Of a DNA stretch of 39,700 nt, positions 24,545 through 32,412 are shown one piece after another; the stretch's first letter is position 1, and every line of letters starts with the position of its first letter. Below the pieces are notes generated by a model, which saw only the letters and a list, made by a program, of their open reading frames with translations, was not told where the DNA came from and made no database searches. Origin of the DNA: an uncultured Erysipelotrichaceae bacterium (GTDB taxonomy: Bacteria > Bacillota_I > Bacilli_A > Erysipelotrichales > Erysipelotrichaceae); NCBI GenBank assembly GCA_902786245.1, contig CADABS010000022.1:1-39700 (forward strand), given 5' to 3'. Made by a program: the position numbers and the translations under genes.

Positions 24545-25765
24545 TTATTTCTTTGTGACGTCCTTTGTCGTATTGATCTGCAGCAGTTTGTCTGTCAGCT
24601 GGTTCTCAATGCGTCTGAGTTCAAGCTCAGCAGCTTCTCTCTTCTGTCTGCCGTCCTTCTGGATCTCAAGAACTTCATCCAGTGTCGCGATCAGCTGTTC
24701 ATTTGTATGCTGGAGCGTTTCGATATCGACGATGCCGCGTTCGCTTTCCTTGGCTGTTTCGACCGTTGCCTGATGCAGTGTCTCGGCATTCTTCTTGAGC
24801 AGCTCGTTTGTCATGTTCGTGACTTCGCGCTCTGCTTCCATGGCTTCCTTGGAATGCTGGATACCCAGGGACAGAACGATCTGGTTCTTCCACAGCGGGA
24901 TCGTATTGACGATCGTGGACTGGATCTTCTCTGTCATCAGAGTATCGTTGTTCTGTACCAGACGGATCTGCGGAGCCATCTGAATGGATACCTGTCTTGT
25001 CAGTTCCAGGTCATACAGTTTCTTTTCGAAGCGTACGCATGCCTGTTCCAGGTCATTGGCCTTCTGCGCATCTTCCGGCAGTCCGGAAGCCTTTGCCTTT
25101 TCGATCAGCTTCGGCAGATCTTCTTCTCTGACCTTCTGCAGCTTCTTGCGGCCGGCCAGGATGTACATCGACAGTTCCTTTGTGTTCTGGGCATTGCGCT
25201 CATACAGTTCATCCAGCAGAGCGATGTCCTTTAACAGTGTGATCTGATGGTCTTCCAGAATGGCAGAGATCTTGTCGACATTGGCTTCGACCTTGTCATA
25301 CTTTGCCTTGTATTCCGTGACCTTGTTCTTGCCTTTGGAGAACATGCCGCTGAACAGGCCCTTCTTCTCTTCTTCCTCATTGGTTGTTCTGAGTTCAACC
25401 ACCAGGCTGCTCAGCAGTCCGCCGATCTCGCCGAGATCCTTTGTGCGTACATTCTGCAGCGCTGTGTTGGAGAAATCCGTTACCTTCTTCTGAGCGGCTG
25501 CGCCGTACTGCAGAATGGTATTGGACTCTGTGATATCGATCTTTTCCGAGAAATCATTGATCGTTCTGCGCTCTGCTTCACTCAGCTGCAGCTGTTCAAG
25601 CGGATCTGTCGTCCTGGCTTCTTCTTCCTTCTTGCCCTCGAGTTCAGCCAGTTTTGCGGAATTTTCCGCCTGCAGTTCATCCGGTGTCAGCGTCAGTGTA
25701 ATTGTCGGTTCTTCCTGAACCTGTGCCTGTGTTTCAGCCTGTACATTATTGTTTGATTCTGTCAT
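24545..25765 (-). CDS. telA: TelA/KlaA-family protein (toxic anion resistance family)
   Basis: This 406-residue, highly charged, largely helical cytosolic protein belongs to the TelA family (Bacillus YaaN/YceH). The N-terminus is Gln/Glu/Thr-rich and disordered. Family features follow: KVEANVDKISAILEDHQITL, DIALLDELYERN, VSIQMAPQIRLVQNND and VNTIPLWKNQIVLSLGI. The C-terminal third is coiled coil. Homologues are linked to tellurite resistance and envelope stress, mechanism unknown. GAGGAAGG precedes the ATG at 25765. TelA genes are usually paired with xpaC; here the nearest XpaC-like gene is about 11.6 kb away, and the immediate upstream gene is a nucleotidase-like protein. Confidence 0.92.
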   Translation of the reverse strand: MTESNNNVQAETQAQVQEEPTITLTLTPDELQAENSAKLAELEGKKEEEARTTDPLEQLQLSEAERRTINDFSEKIDITESNTILQYGAAAQKKVTDFSNTALQNVRTKDLGEIGGLLSSLVVELRTTNEEEEKKGLFSGMFSKGKNKVTEYKAKYDKVEANVDKISAILEDHQITLLKDIALLDELYERNAQNTKELSMYILAGRKKLQKVREEDLPKLIEKAKASGLPEDAQKANDLEQACVRFEKKLYDLELTRQVSIQMAPQIRLVQNNDTLMTEKIQSTIVNTIPLWKNQIVLSLGIQHSKEAMEAEREVTNMTNELLKKNAETLHQATVETAKESERGIVDIETLQHTNEQLIATLDEVLEIQKDGRQKREAAELELRRIENQLTDKLLQINTTKDVTKK

Positions 25766-25802
25766 TATTTCTACCTTCCTCAATTATGATTTATACGCAC
25801 CT

Positions 25803-25832
25803 AGTATAGCATGAACTGACTGTCTTCAGTTC
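25803..25832 (-). promoter_or_regulatory. Extended -10 promoter and inverted repeat before telA
   Basis: Leftwards an extended -10, TGC-TATACT (25811-25803), lies 37 bases before the telA start. The inverted repeat GAACTGA-N6-TCAGTTC (25813-25832) overlaps the stop codon of the preceding gene and lies in the -35 to -10 spacer. No T-run follows, so an operator is more likely than a terminator. Confidence 0.55.
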
Positions 25833-27706
25833 TTTTCTTTCTTCGGTTTGAGATTCAGCAGCCAGATCAGCAGACGCAGTCCGATGATGGCACCGAGCAC
25901 CGCCGCCGCTGTTTTCCCGTATTCGCGCAGACCGTAGCTGGAAGTATTCCGGAAGAAGCGGATCAGATCAAAGGAAGTATCTGCTTTTCTGGAAAAACTC
26001 CTGTCAAAATCGTCTTTCGCGATTTCCGGCACATTGTTCTGATTCCGTTCTCTTTCCTTCAGATAATCGGCCAGAACGGTCCAGGGTTTCTTCAGGGCAC
26101 CGTTATCATCCGCCAGCCGGTACTGGCTGAAGTCGCCGAGCGTAAAGCCATTGGCAGTACGGGCGGTCACACGCAGATCGCCGCCGGTCGAATCCGCCGC
26201 TGCTTTAAGTCTTCTCAGAATAGATTCCGTCGTAATGACCGGATAGAGTTTGTCTTTTTCGATCGGGGTATAGTACTGCCGGGTCGAGGCGACATATACT
26301 TCTTCGACTCTGTTCAGTTCCCCGCGCTGATCGGAATATACATAATACATATTTCCGAAGTACATCTGGTGTTCTTCTTCGTCCGCAAACATACTGCGGT
26401 CGATTTCACAGGCATCGAGCAGGTCCGAACCCCGCAGATAGACTCTCAGCAGCGGTTCTCCGACGATGCCGAATTCATCCATGCCGTACCCGGCTGCGTG
26501 ATAGATGTCTTCGATCGTGATATTGCCTTTGACGATCCGGCCGGTGACCATTTCTCGGGAAATAATCGAAAGTACCGGATGATTGTCGTATTCTTCCCGC
26601 TCATATGCTTCGCACAGCGATGCCGCAAGCAGTTCCGCCATGGCATTGTTGGAAAGAGAGTCCGTGTCCCGGATATCCGTAAACGTTTTCCGGGAAGAAG
26701 CGATGACCTGACCGTTCGTATAGCCATAGCGGTTCATCATATTCGCCTGCACATTTGCGGCCAGCGAATTGACTTTCTCCCGGATTTCCGGATTTTCGCC
26801 GTATACATCCGGATCGAGTTCATAGAGTCTGTAATCCGTAATCTGCTTGTCCTTCGGTGTGATTTCCATCATACCGAGATACCTGCCGCCTTCTCCTGCC
26901 GAGATGACCGCAGTCTGTTCAACATATGTCACTTCCTCTGCCGGCAGAATGCTGTGTCCGGCAAGCAGTACGTCAATGCCTTTATGTTTCTGGATCAGTT
27001 TCTGTATCTTTTCGAAATTATCGCTGTGATACAGACAGATGATCAGATCGCATCCCTCCAGACCTTCCAGACAGGAAGATACTGCTTCATCTTCATCGGT
27101 TCCCGGACGCAGATCCGTATCGGTCAGACCGAACACACCGATCCTGAATCCGCCTCTTTCGATGATCTTGTACGCTTTGCCGCCTTTGGCAGAGAATACC
27201 GCTTCCGCACCGGTATCGTCATTGAAATCCGGATTGGCACACAGCAGTGTCGGAATCTCTTCCGGAGATGCCTCAACCATCGCCTTGAACATATCCATGC
27301 CATAGGTGAATTCTCTTTCACCCAATGCGGCAGCGTCATATCCCATCATGCCCATCAGCGTCAGCGCCGGTGCTTCTTTTGCATACAGACTGTCATACAC
27401 GGAACCGGTACTGAAATCGCCGCCATCCAGCAGGATTGCATTGTCCGTCCGGTATGTATCGATGGCACTTGCGACTCTGGCAAAGCCGCCGAAAGTCTTG
27501 GTGAGGACTTCCGTCTCCACCGTGCCGTCTTCTTTCTGCGTTTCCTTTGTCACTTCCGTCTTATAGCCGCTGATCGCAGCCTGCAATGACTGCGTAAACA
27601 GGATCTTTACGGAACCGTCTGCTATATCATCCGTCCCTTCTGCTCTGACGGGCATAAACCCCGTCAGTAACAGCAGAGACAGAATAAAAACATGTCTTTT
27701 CTTCAT
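25826..27706 (-). CDS. Membrane-anchored 5'-nucleotidase-family protein, probably inactive
   Basis: This 626-residue exported protein has a signal peptide (cleavage near VRAEG) and a C-terminal membrane helix with basic tail (AVLGAIIGLRLLIWLLNL). Between them lies the 5'-nucleotidase/UshA layout: a metallophosphatase domain (about 30-270) and a C-terminal nucleotidase domain (about 340-540). Several metal ligands are gone. The first motif (family TNDxH) reads TQSLQ, with Ser40 and Gln42 in place of Asp and His. The GNHE motif reads GEREF (129-133). GHxH reads GHSI (250-253). GGD (Asp97) and His227 remain. It is therefore a likely pseudoenzyme or uses another chemistry. GAGGAA precedes the ATG at 27706. 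Confidence 0.88.
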   Translation of the reverse strand: MKKRHVFILSLLLLTGFMPVRAEGTDDIADGSVKILFTQSLQAAISGYKTEVTKETQKEDGTVETEVLTKTFGGFARVASAIDTYRTDNAILLDGGDFSTGSVYDSLYAKEAPALTLMGMMGYDAAALGEREFTYGMDMFKAMVEASPEEIPTLLCANPDFNDDTGAEAVFSAKGGKAYKIIERGGFRIGVFGLTDTDLRPGTDEDEAVSSCLEGLEGCDLIICLYHSDNFEKIQKLIQKHKGIDVLLAGHSILPAEEVTYVEQTAVISAGEGGRYLGMMEITPKDKQITDYRLYELDPDVYGENPEIREKVNSLAANVQANMMNRYGYTNGQVIASSRKTFTDIRDTDSLSNNAMAELLAASLCEAYEREEYDNHPVLSIISREMVTGRIVKGNITIEDIYHAAGYGMDEFGIVGEPLLRVYLRGSDLLDACEIDRSMFADEEEHQMYFGNMYYVYSDQRGELNRVEEVYVASTRQYYTPIEKDKLYPVITTESILRRLKAAADSTGGDLRVTARTANGFTLGDFSQYRLADDNGALKKPWTVLADYLKERERNQNNVPEIAKDDFDRSFSRKADTSFDLIRFFRNTSSYGLREYGKTAAAVLGAIIGLRLLIWLLNLKPKKEKN

Positions 27707-27740
27707 CTCTTGTTTCCTCGCTAATAAGTATAGCAGATGC

Positions 27741-27776
27741 ACAATAAAACAGAGAATCTGTTTCAGGATTCTCTGT
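27741..27776 (-). terminator. Terminator of the sugar importer/glycosidase operon
   Basis: On the minus strand ACAGAGAATC and GATTCTCTGT (arms 27776-27767 and 27758-27749, eight-base loop) form a perfect 10-bp stem followed by TTTATTG. It includes the stop codon of the glycosidase gene and isolates the nucleotidase-like gene, although its T-run is interrupted. Confidence 0.82.
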
Positions 27777-29226
27777 TCCGGAAGTATGTCCGCAGGAAAT
27801 AGGACGGCGTGCAGCTCCATGCATGGCAGAAGCTGTGCACGATCAGGCCGCCGTAGGGAGAGGCAAGCGGGTCTTTCGGGTCATACAGTTCCCAGAATGT
27901 ATCCGCGCCTTTTTCAATCATGCCGTCCCAGTATGCATGCATTTTTTCATAGGCTTTTTCTTTCTGACCGGTATCGATCAGAGCCTGGATGTAATGATGG
28001 ACCGCATAGGGCGACACCATACCTTCCGCTTCCGGCATCTTTTCGATGTGCTCCAGAACGGATGCGCCAAGACGCGGGCTGACTGCACCGGCAAGGATGA
28101 TCCAGATCTGCGACATATATGAGACCTGACGTGACGGGCCGCTGACAAATACCCCTTTGGATTCATCATACAACCGCAGAACCGCCTGTTTCTTCAGCTG
28201 TATCTCACGTTCGAATTCCTCTGCCGGAAGACCCAGCTGCCGGCGTATCTTCACCAGATCGCTCAAACCGTATATGTAAACACCCTGTCCGGCTGCCTGT
28301 TTGTCCAGACGCAGATTCCAGTCGATGAATACATTGCCTGCTTTTTCTGTATCCAGCAGATGATTCTCGTCAAAGCATGTCTTCAGCAGAAGTGCCTGTC
28401 TGGTGCAGACCGGTTCCAGTTCCCGCAGCGTCTCTTCATCGCGGCTGGCACAGTAGTAGTCCCAGAGCGTATTGATGAAGAACAGCGTATAGTCGAACAT
28501 CGTCTGGTCATCGCATTTCGGCTGAGGATACAGGAAGATATTATTGGACAGACGTCCGCCTTCCAGGGTGCTTCCGGCAAAGAGATAGAGACATCTTTTC
28601 ACCAGGTCATAGTTCCGGTAGGTAACATAATCGGTCAGGGCTTCCAGACGCAGGTCGCCCAGCCAGAGCCTCCGGTCGCGCTTGGGTCCGTCTTCAAAGA
28701 CCTCCTGCATGCATTCATGGAGCGTCCGGACGGATACTTCATCCAGCTTCCTGTCTTTTTCATTCAGAGATGCCGGCATCAGCTGACTGTCATCCGCACT
28801 GGATACGGTATCTGCCTTCAGTGATCTGATGGTGACGGCATAGTTATTGGAAACGCTGAGGATACGGATCCGGACATAGCGGAATGCATATCTTCTTTCC
28901 AGCCGGCAGGTACAGGGAAGATCATCAATATGAATGGTCTCCGACTGGACCCAGCTTCTGGAAATCCAGCCATGGTATTCTTCCGGATCATAGTCCAGTT
29001 CTTCCCGGATCTCCGCAAACTGTATGGAAAACAGCAGCGGTGCATCGGGATGTCTGCCCTCGGTACCGAATTCGATATCCAGGTACCCGACGCAGTGGCG
29101 GCCGAAGTCGAAGATACATTCGCCGCCGTCTTTCATCGGCGTTTCATTTCCTGCCAGAAGAACCGCCTGATGATGCAGAACCGGCTTCAGCTGTTCTGCC
29201 TTTGTCAGAAAGATTTCATTGGTCAT
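27763..29226 (-). CDS. GH78-like glycosidase (alpha-L-rhamnosidase-like), intracellular
   Basis: This 487-residue protein has no signal peptide. An N-terminal beta-rich part (about 1-150) is followed by an alpha/alpha-barrel catalytic domain. GH78 hallmarks are EDGPKRDRRLWLGDLR (about 178-193, aligning with the family's D-P-R-rich acid motif) and the C-terminal FWELYDPKDP...HSFCHAWSCTPSYFL region. It is shorter than most GH78 enzymes, which carry extra beta domains. The substrate would be a small rhamnoside or related glycoside delivered by the importer, since the gene closes that operon. The start at 29226 has GGAG five bases upstream. Specificity cannot be fixed from sequence alone. Confidence 0.82.
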   Translation of the reverse strand: MTNEIFLTKAEQLKPVLHHQAVLLAGNETPMKDGGECIFDFGRHCVGYLDIEFGTEGRHPDAPLLFSIQFAEIREELDYDPEEYHGWISRSWVQSETIHIDDLPCTCRLERRYAFRYVRIRILSVSNNYAVTIRSLKADTVSSADDSQLMPASLNEKDRKLDEVSVRTLHECMQEVFEDGPKRDRRLWLGDLRLEALTDYVTYRNYDLVKRCLYLFAGSTLEGGRLSNNIFLYPQPKCDDQTMFDYTLFFINTLWDYYCASRDEETLRELEPVCTRQALLLKTCFDENHLLDTEKAGNVFIDWNLRLDKQAAGQGVYIYGLSDLVKIRRQLGLPAEEFEREIQLKKQAVLRLYDESKGVFVSGPSRQVSYMSQIWIILAGAVSPRLGASVLEHIEKMPEAEGMVSPYAVHHYIQALIDTGQKEKAYEKMHAYWDGMIEKGADTFWELYDPKDPLASPYGGLIVHSFCHAWSCTPSYFLRTYFRNRES

Positions 29227-29243
29227 AGACTCCGGTCCCCGTT

Positions 29244-30197
29244 TCAGTGTCTGAAGATCTGTTTCAGTCTGCCTTCATTGTTCAGATAGATCAGGAAGGA
29301 TACCATCAGGACAGCAGAGATGATCTGCTGGTAGGAAGATGATACATTCAGACGGACATAGATCAGGGAGATGACAGCCATGGACAGAGCCCCGAGCAGA
29401 TAGCCGAGCTTGTCATTGGTGAACCGGCCGATGAATCCGCCGACGAACATCGGCAGGAATGCCAGAAACATGACGGATATCGAACCGAAATTCAATGCCA
29501 TTGTGATCGAACCGTTATTGGTTGCGGAAATGAATCCCTGGGCACCCATCAGCCCGCCGGCGATGACATAGCACAGGACCGCATTCTTCACCTCATTGAT
29601 ACCGGTGCTGACCGATACCTTCTGACCGCTCAGAAGCGCCTTGTACTCATAGCCGAAGCGGGTATGGTCATAGACGATGACCATAAACACAAGCGCTGTC
29701 AGAATGACAAGAAGATAATTCGGGATCGTACCGAATCCGAGAATCTCCGCATTGCCGGCCAGGGTCACGCCGTGTCCGCCGGTCAGCGTGAAGGCAAAGC
29801 CTTCATAGAACAGCGCCACCGCCAGAGATACGATAATCGGCGGAAGCTTGACGGTGACATACAGCAGTCCGGACAGAAGTCCGAGCAGACAGCCGAAGAA
29901 GACGGAAAGAACCAGCATCGCCAGCGGACCGGCACCTGTCTTCAGAGTGATCATGGAACTGATCACGGAAGAAAGCAGGGCGATCGATCCGATGGAGAAG
30001 TCGAATCTTCCGGAATTCAGGTTGATCGACAGGGCAAACGTCACCAATACGGTATTGGCTGCCGCCCGGACAAAGGTCGTCCAGCTCAGCAGGGAATCAA
30101 ACAGGACAATACCCTGTGCGCTGCTGATCAGCAGACATGCCGCAAATACAATCACCGGTATGGCAAGCGTACCTGCCAGTTTCTTTCCGTTTTTCAT
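29244..30197 (-). CDS. Sugar ABC importer permease, RbsC family (second permease)
   Basis: This 317-residue membrane protein has about nine hydrophobic segments. RbsC-type features are ALSINLNSGRFDFSIGSIAL (about 57-76), where family members read NLSVGS-like, and the internal TRFGYEYKALLSGQ coupling segment. AGGTGG precedes the ATG at 30197. A second, distinct permease lies upstream in the operon, so the channel is probably a heterodimer, unlike classic RbsC homodimers. It is followed 17 bases later by the glycosidase gene. Confidence 0.9.
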   Translation of the reverse strand: MKNGKKLAGTLAIPVIVFAACLLISSAQGIVLFDSLLSWTTFVRAAANTVLVTFALSINLNSGRFDFSIGSIALLSSVISSMITLKTGAGPLAMLVLSVFFGCLLGLLSGLLYVTVKLPPIIVSLAVALFYEGFAFTLTGGHGVTLAGNAEILGFGTIPNYLLVILTALVFMVIVYDHTRFGYEYKALLSGQKVSVSTGINEVKNAVLCYVIAGGLMGAQGFISATNNGSITMALNFGSISVMFLAFLPMFVGGFIGRFTNDKLGYLLGALSMAVISLIYVRLNVSSSYQQIISAVLMVSFLIYLNNEGRLKQIFRH

Positions 30198-30220
30198 AAG
30201 CCACCTCGCAGTTTAAAGTC

Positions 30221-31417
30221 TTATTTCTGAATTTCCTCGAATGAATATGCCGCAACGAATTTTGCGAAATCGTCATAGGATGCACCGATCAGTGTATCCA
30301 GCATTTCCTTGGTATATGCAGGTTCTGTTGTGGAAGAATCGACTTCATAGTATTTCTTTGCGTCTTCGGCATTGTCCGCAACCCAGTAGCCCTGCGACAG
30401 AGCCAGTGCGTTTCCGTCATTGTCTCTGACCGGCTTGCCGTATACTGCGGACAGGGTTGCCGCAAAGACCGGTCCGATCGAAGCTGAGAACTTGCCTGCC
30501 AGATAATTCAGTGTTCCTTTTTCCATCAGGCCGACGGAATCTGCTGTATAGCAGTCGATATCACCGAGCATCTTTCCTTCCGGCTTGAATCCGGCGAATG
30601 CCACCTGACCGGAGCCTACTGCCAGCAGAACTTCTACATTGGGATCATTGGCAACAGCTGTCAGTTTTCCATACCATGCGTCATCAAAGTCATAGCCTGC
30701 AACGACACCGTTGACCTCAACACTGCCGATCTTGCCGGGATTGACATTGCCGCCTTCGCCCATGATCTTTCCGACGATGGCCATGCCTTCTGCGCCTTCA
30801 TATGTACCCTTGCCTGCTTCGCACATCGCTGCCAGCATACCGGCTGCCCGGTAGATATGCATTTCCGTGTAGTATACGGAAGCGCCTGTGAACATGCCGA
30901 ACTTTGTATATCCCTGATCCAGGAAGTGCTTTGCCATGTCATAGCCGGCCTGGTATTCTGCCGCAAGATCCGGTCCGATGGCACCGACATAGTGCGCATA
31001 GCCCTTGTATTTTTCATACTGTTCATCGGTCAGTGTTCCGGTTGCGACGGCGTAGTAGATGCCCTCGGATTCGCATTTTTCAATCTGGGCAGGTCTGTCT
31101 GCGGAAGCGAAGGAAATGATCGCTTGGCAGTTGTTGGCAATGAAGTTGTCGATTGCACTCTGCTCGGCAGAGGCATCTTTTAGTTCATCGGAATACATGA
31201 ATTCGACGTTGTAGACAGACTGGATGTACTTTTCGTAGTATGCCTTGAACGCAAGCGCTTCGGCACTGGTCGTATCGGAGACAAGCACTCCGATTTTAAC
31301 GGTCTTCTGTGACGGATCATCGGAAGAACCGCCTCCCGATTCCTGTGAACATGCGGTCAGTGTGAAGACCATCAGAAGTGATAAACACAATGCAAAGAAT
31401 TTCTTAACTGATTTCAT
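30221..31417 (-). CDS. Sugar ABC importer binding lipoprotein
   Basis: This 398-residue extracellular lipoprotein has a signal peptide with lipobox LTAC and a short Gly/Ser/Asp linker, then a two-lobed periplasmic-binding-protein fold (KIGVLVSDTTSAEALAFKA, QAIISFASADRPAQIEKCE). A tail conserved in many sugar-binding proteins is not obvious. AAGGAGGGAACG precedes the ATG at 31417. It lies between the two permease genes. Aromatic residues in the presumed cleft (VGAIGPD, TGASVYYTEMHIY, QGYWVADN) fit a carbohydrate ligand, which fits the glycosidase in the operon. Confidence 0.9.
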   Translation of the reverse strand: MKSVKKFFALCLSLLMVFTLTACSQESGGGSSDDPSQKTVKIGVLVSDTTSAEALAFKAYYEKYIQSVYNVEFMYSDELKDASAEQSAIDNFIANNCQAIISFASADRPAQIEKCESEGIYYAVATGTLTDEQYEKYKGYAHYVGAIGPDLAAEYQAGYDMAKHFLDQGYTKFGMFTGASVYYTEMHIYRAAGMLAAMCEAGKGTYEGAEGMAIVGKIMGEGGNVNPGKIGSVEVNGVVAGYDFDDAWYGKLTAVANDPNVEVLLAVGSGQVAFAGFKPEGKMLGDIDCYTADSVGLMEKGTLNYLAGKFSASIGPVFAATLSAVYGKPVRDNDGNALALSQGYWVADNAEDAKKYYEVDSSTTEPAYTKEMLDTLIGASYDDFAKFVAAYSFEEIQK

Positions 31418-31447
31418 CGTTCCCTCCTTATTCTTTTTTGTGTCTGA

Positions 31448-32404
31448 TTATCTTGGCAGTATTGTTTTTCTGTTATTCAGCATGGAAACAAATACCACGA
31501 GTATGAATATTGCGGCTTTGACCATCTGTCCGATGCCGGAGTTCAGGTTCAGCATTAACATGATTTGCGACAGCAGGGTCATGGACAGAGCACCGATGGC
31601 AGCGGAATAGATCCTGGATCTTGCCCCGCCGGATACCGGCATGCCGCCGAAGACGATCGATATGATGACATCCATACCGATACTGCCGGCTGTATTTCTC
31701 GATAATGTCGGGGCATAGGTAATTGTCAGGAATGCCCCCAGACCTACTCCCAGACCCGCCATGACGAAGCCGATGACGGACAGTTTCTTTGCGTTCAGTC
31801 CGCTCAGCTGTGCACACAGCGGATTGCCGCCGACGAATTTCTCCTGCCGTCCGAGTTTCATGAAATTGAATGTCAGTACGCACAGACCGAAGAACAGCAG
31901 GAACACCAGCAGCTTGAATCCCACCGTATTCAGCTTCGAAACCGCTTCGGCCGGAATCTGGATGACATCGCCGGTGCCGTTGGCCTTGATCAGTACCAGC
32001 ACCAGCGCATTCAGCAGGGAAAGCATGGCAATGGTTGTGACAAATACCGGCAGATTGAATACCGATGCGAGAAGCGAACTGGTCAGCGAGATCAGTACGG
32101 CACAGCCGACGCATACCCCCAGCATCACCGCCACCGATCCGGTCCGGTTATAGGCCATGGCCCCGACCAAGGCGCTGACGCACATCGATGCGCCCAGGGA
32201 AATATCGAAGGCACCGAGGGTATAGATATACACTGCACCGGTCGCCACGACCATCGTGATGATGGATTGGTTGAGTATGTTCTTCATGCTGTAGGGAATA
32301 TTGATGTCCTTGATCAAAGCGAAGACAAGAAACAGGATCCCGAGCAGGATCATGCCTGCCAGCGGCGCGGCACTGAGAAGTTTTTCTCTGAGTTCTTTTT
32401 TCAT
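31448..32404 (-). CDS. Sugar ABC importer permease, RbsC family (first permease)
   Basis: This 318-residue permease has about nine membrane segments. The family pattern AVYIYTLGAFDISLGASMCV (about 57-76) resembles the conserved GGIDLSVGS region of RbsC proteins; FVGGNPLCAQLSGLNAKKL is the cytoplasmic coupling segment. AGGAG precedes the ATG at 32404, and only eight bases separate it from the ATPase gene upstream. It pairs with the second RbsC-type permease in the operon. Confidence 0.9.
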   Translation of the reverse strand: MKKELREKLLSAAPLAGMILLGILFLVFALIKDINIPYSMKNILNQSIITMVVATGAVYIYTLGAFDISLGASMCVSALVGAMAYNRTGSVAVMLGVCVGCAVLISLTSSLLASVFNLPVFVTTIAMLSLLNALVLVLIKANGTGDVIQIPAEAVSKLNTVGFKLLVFLLFFGLCVLTFNFMKLGRQEKFVGGNPLCAQLSGLNAKKLSVIGFVMAGLGVGLGAFLTITYAPTLSRNTAGSIGMDVIISIVFGGMPVSGGARSRIYSAAIGALSMTLLSQIMLMLNLNSGIGQMVKAAIFILVVFVSMLNNRKTILPR

Positions 32405-32412
32405 ATGCGCTC

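Noticed and set aside
26369-27589. Open frame of 406 codons on the plus strand opposite the nucleotidase-like gene
   Set aside because: The minus-strand frame has a signal peptide, family domains and a membrane anchor, so this is a shadow.
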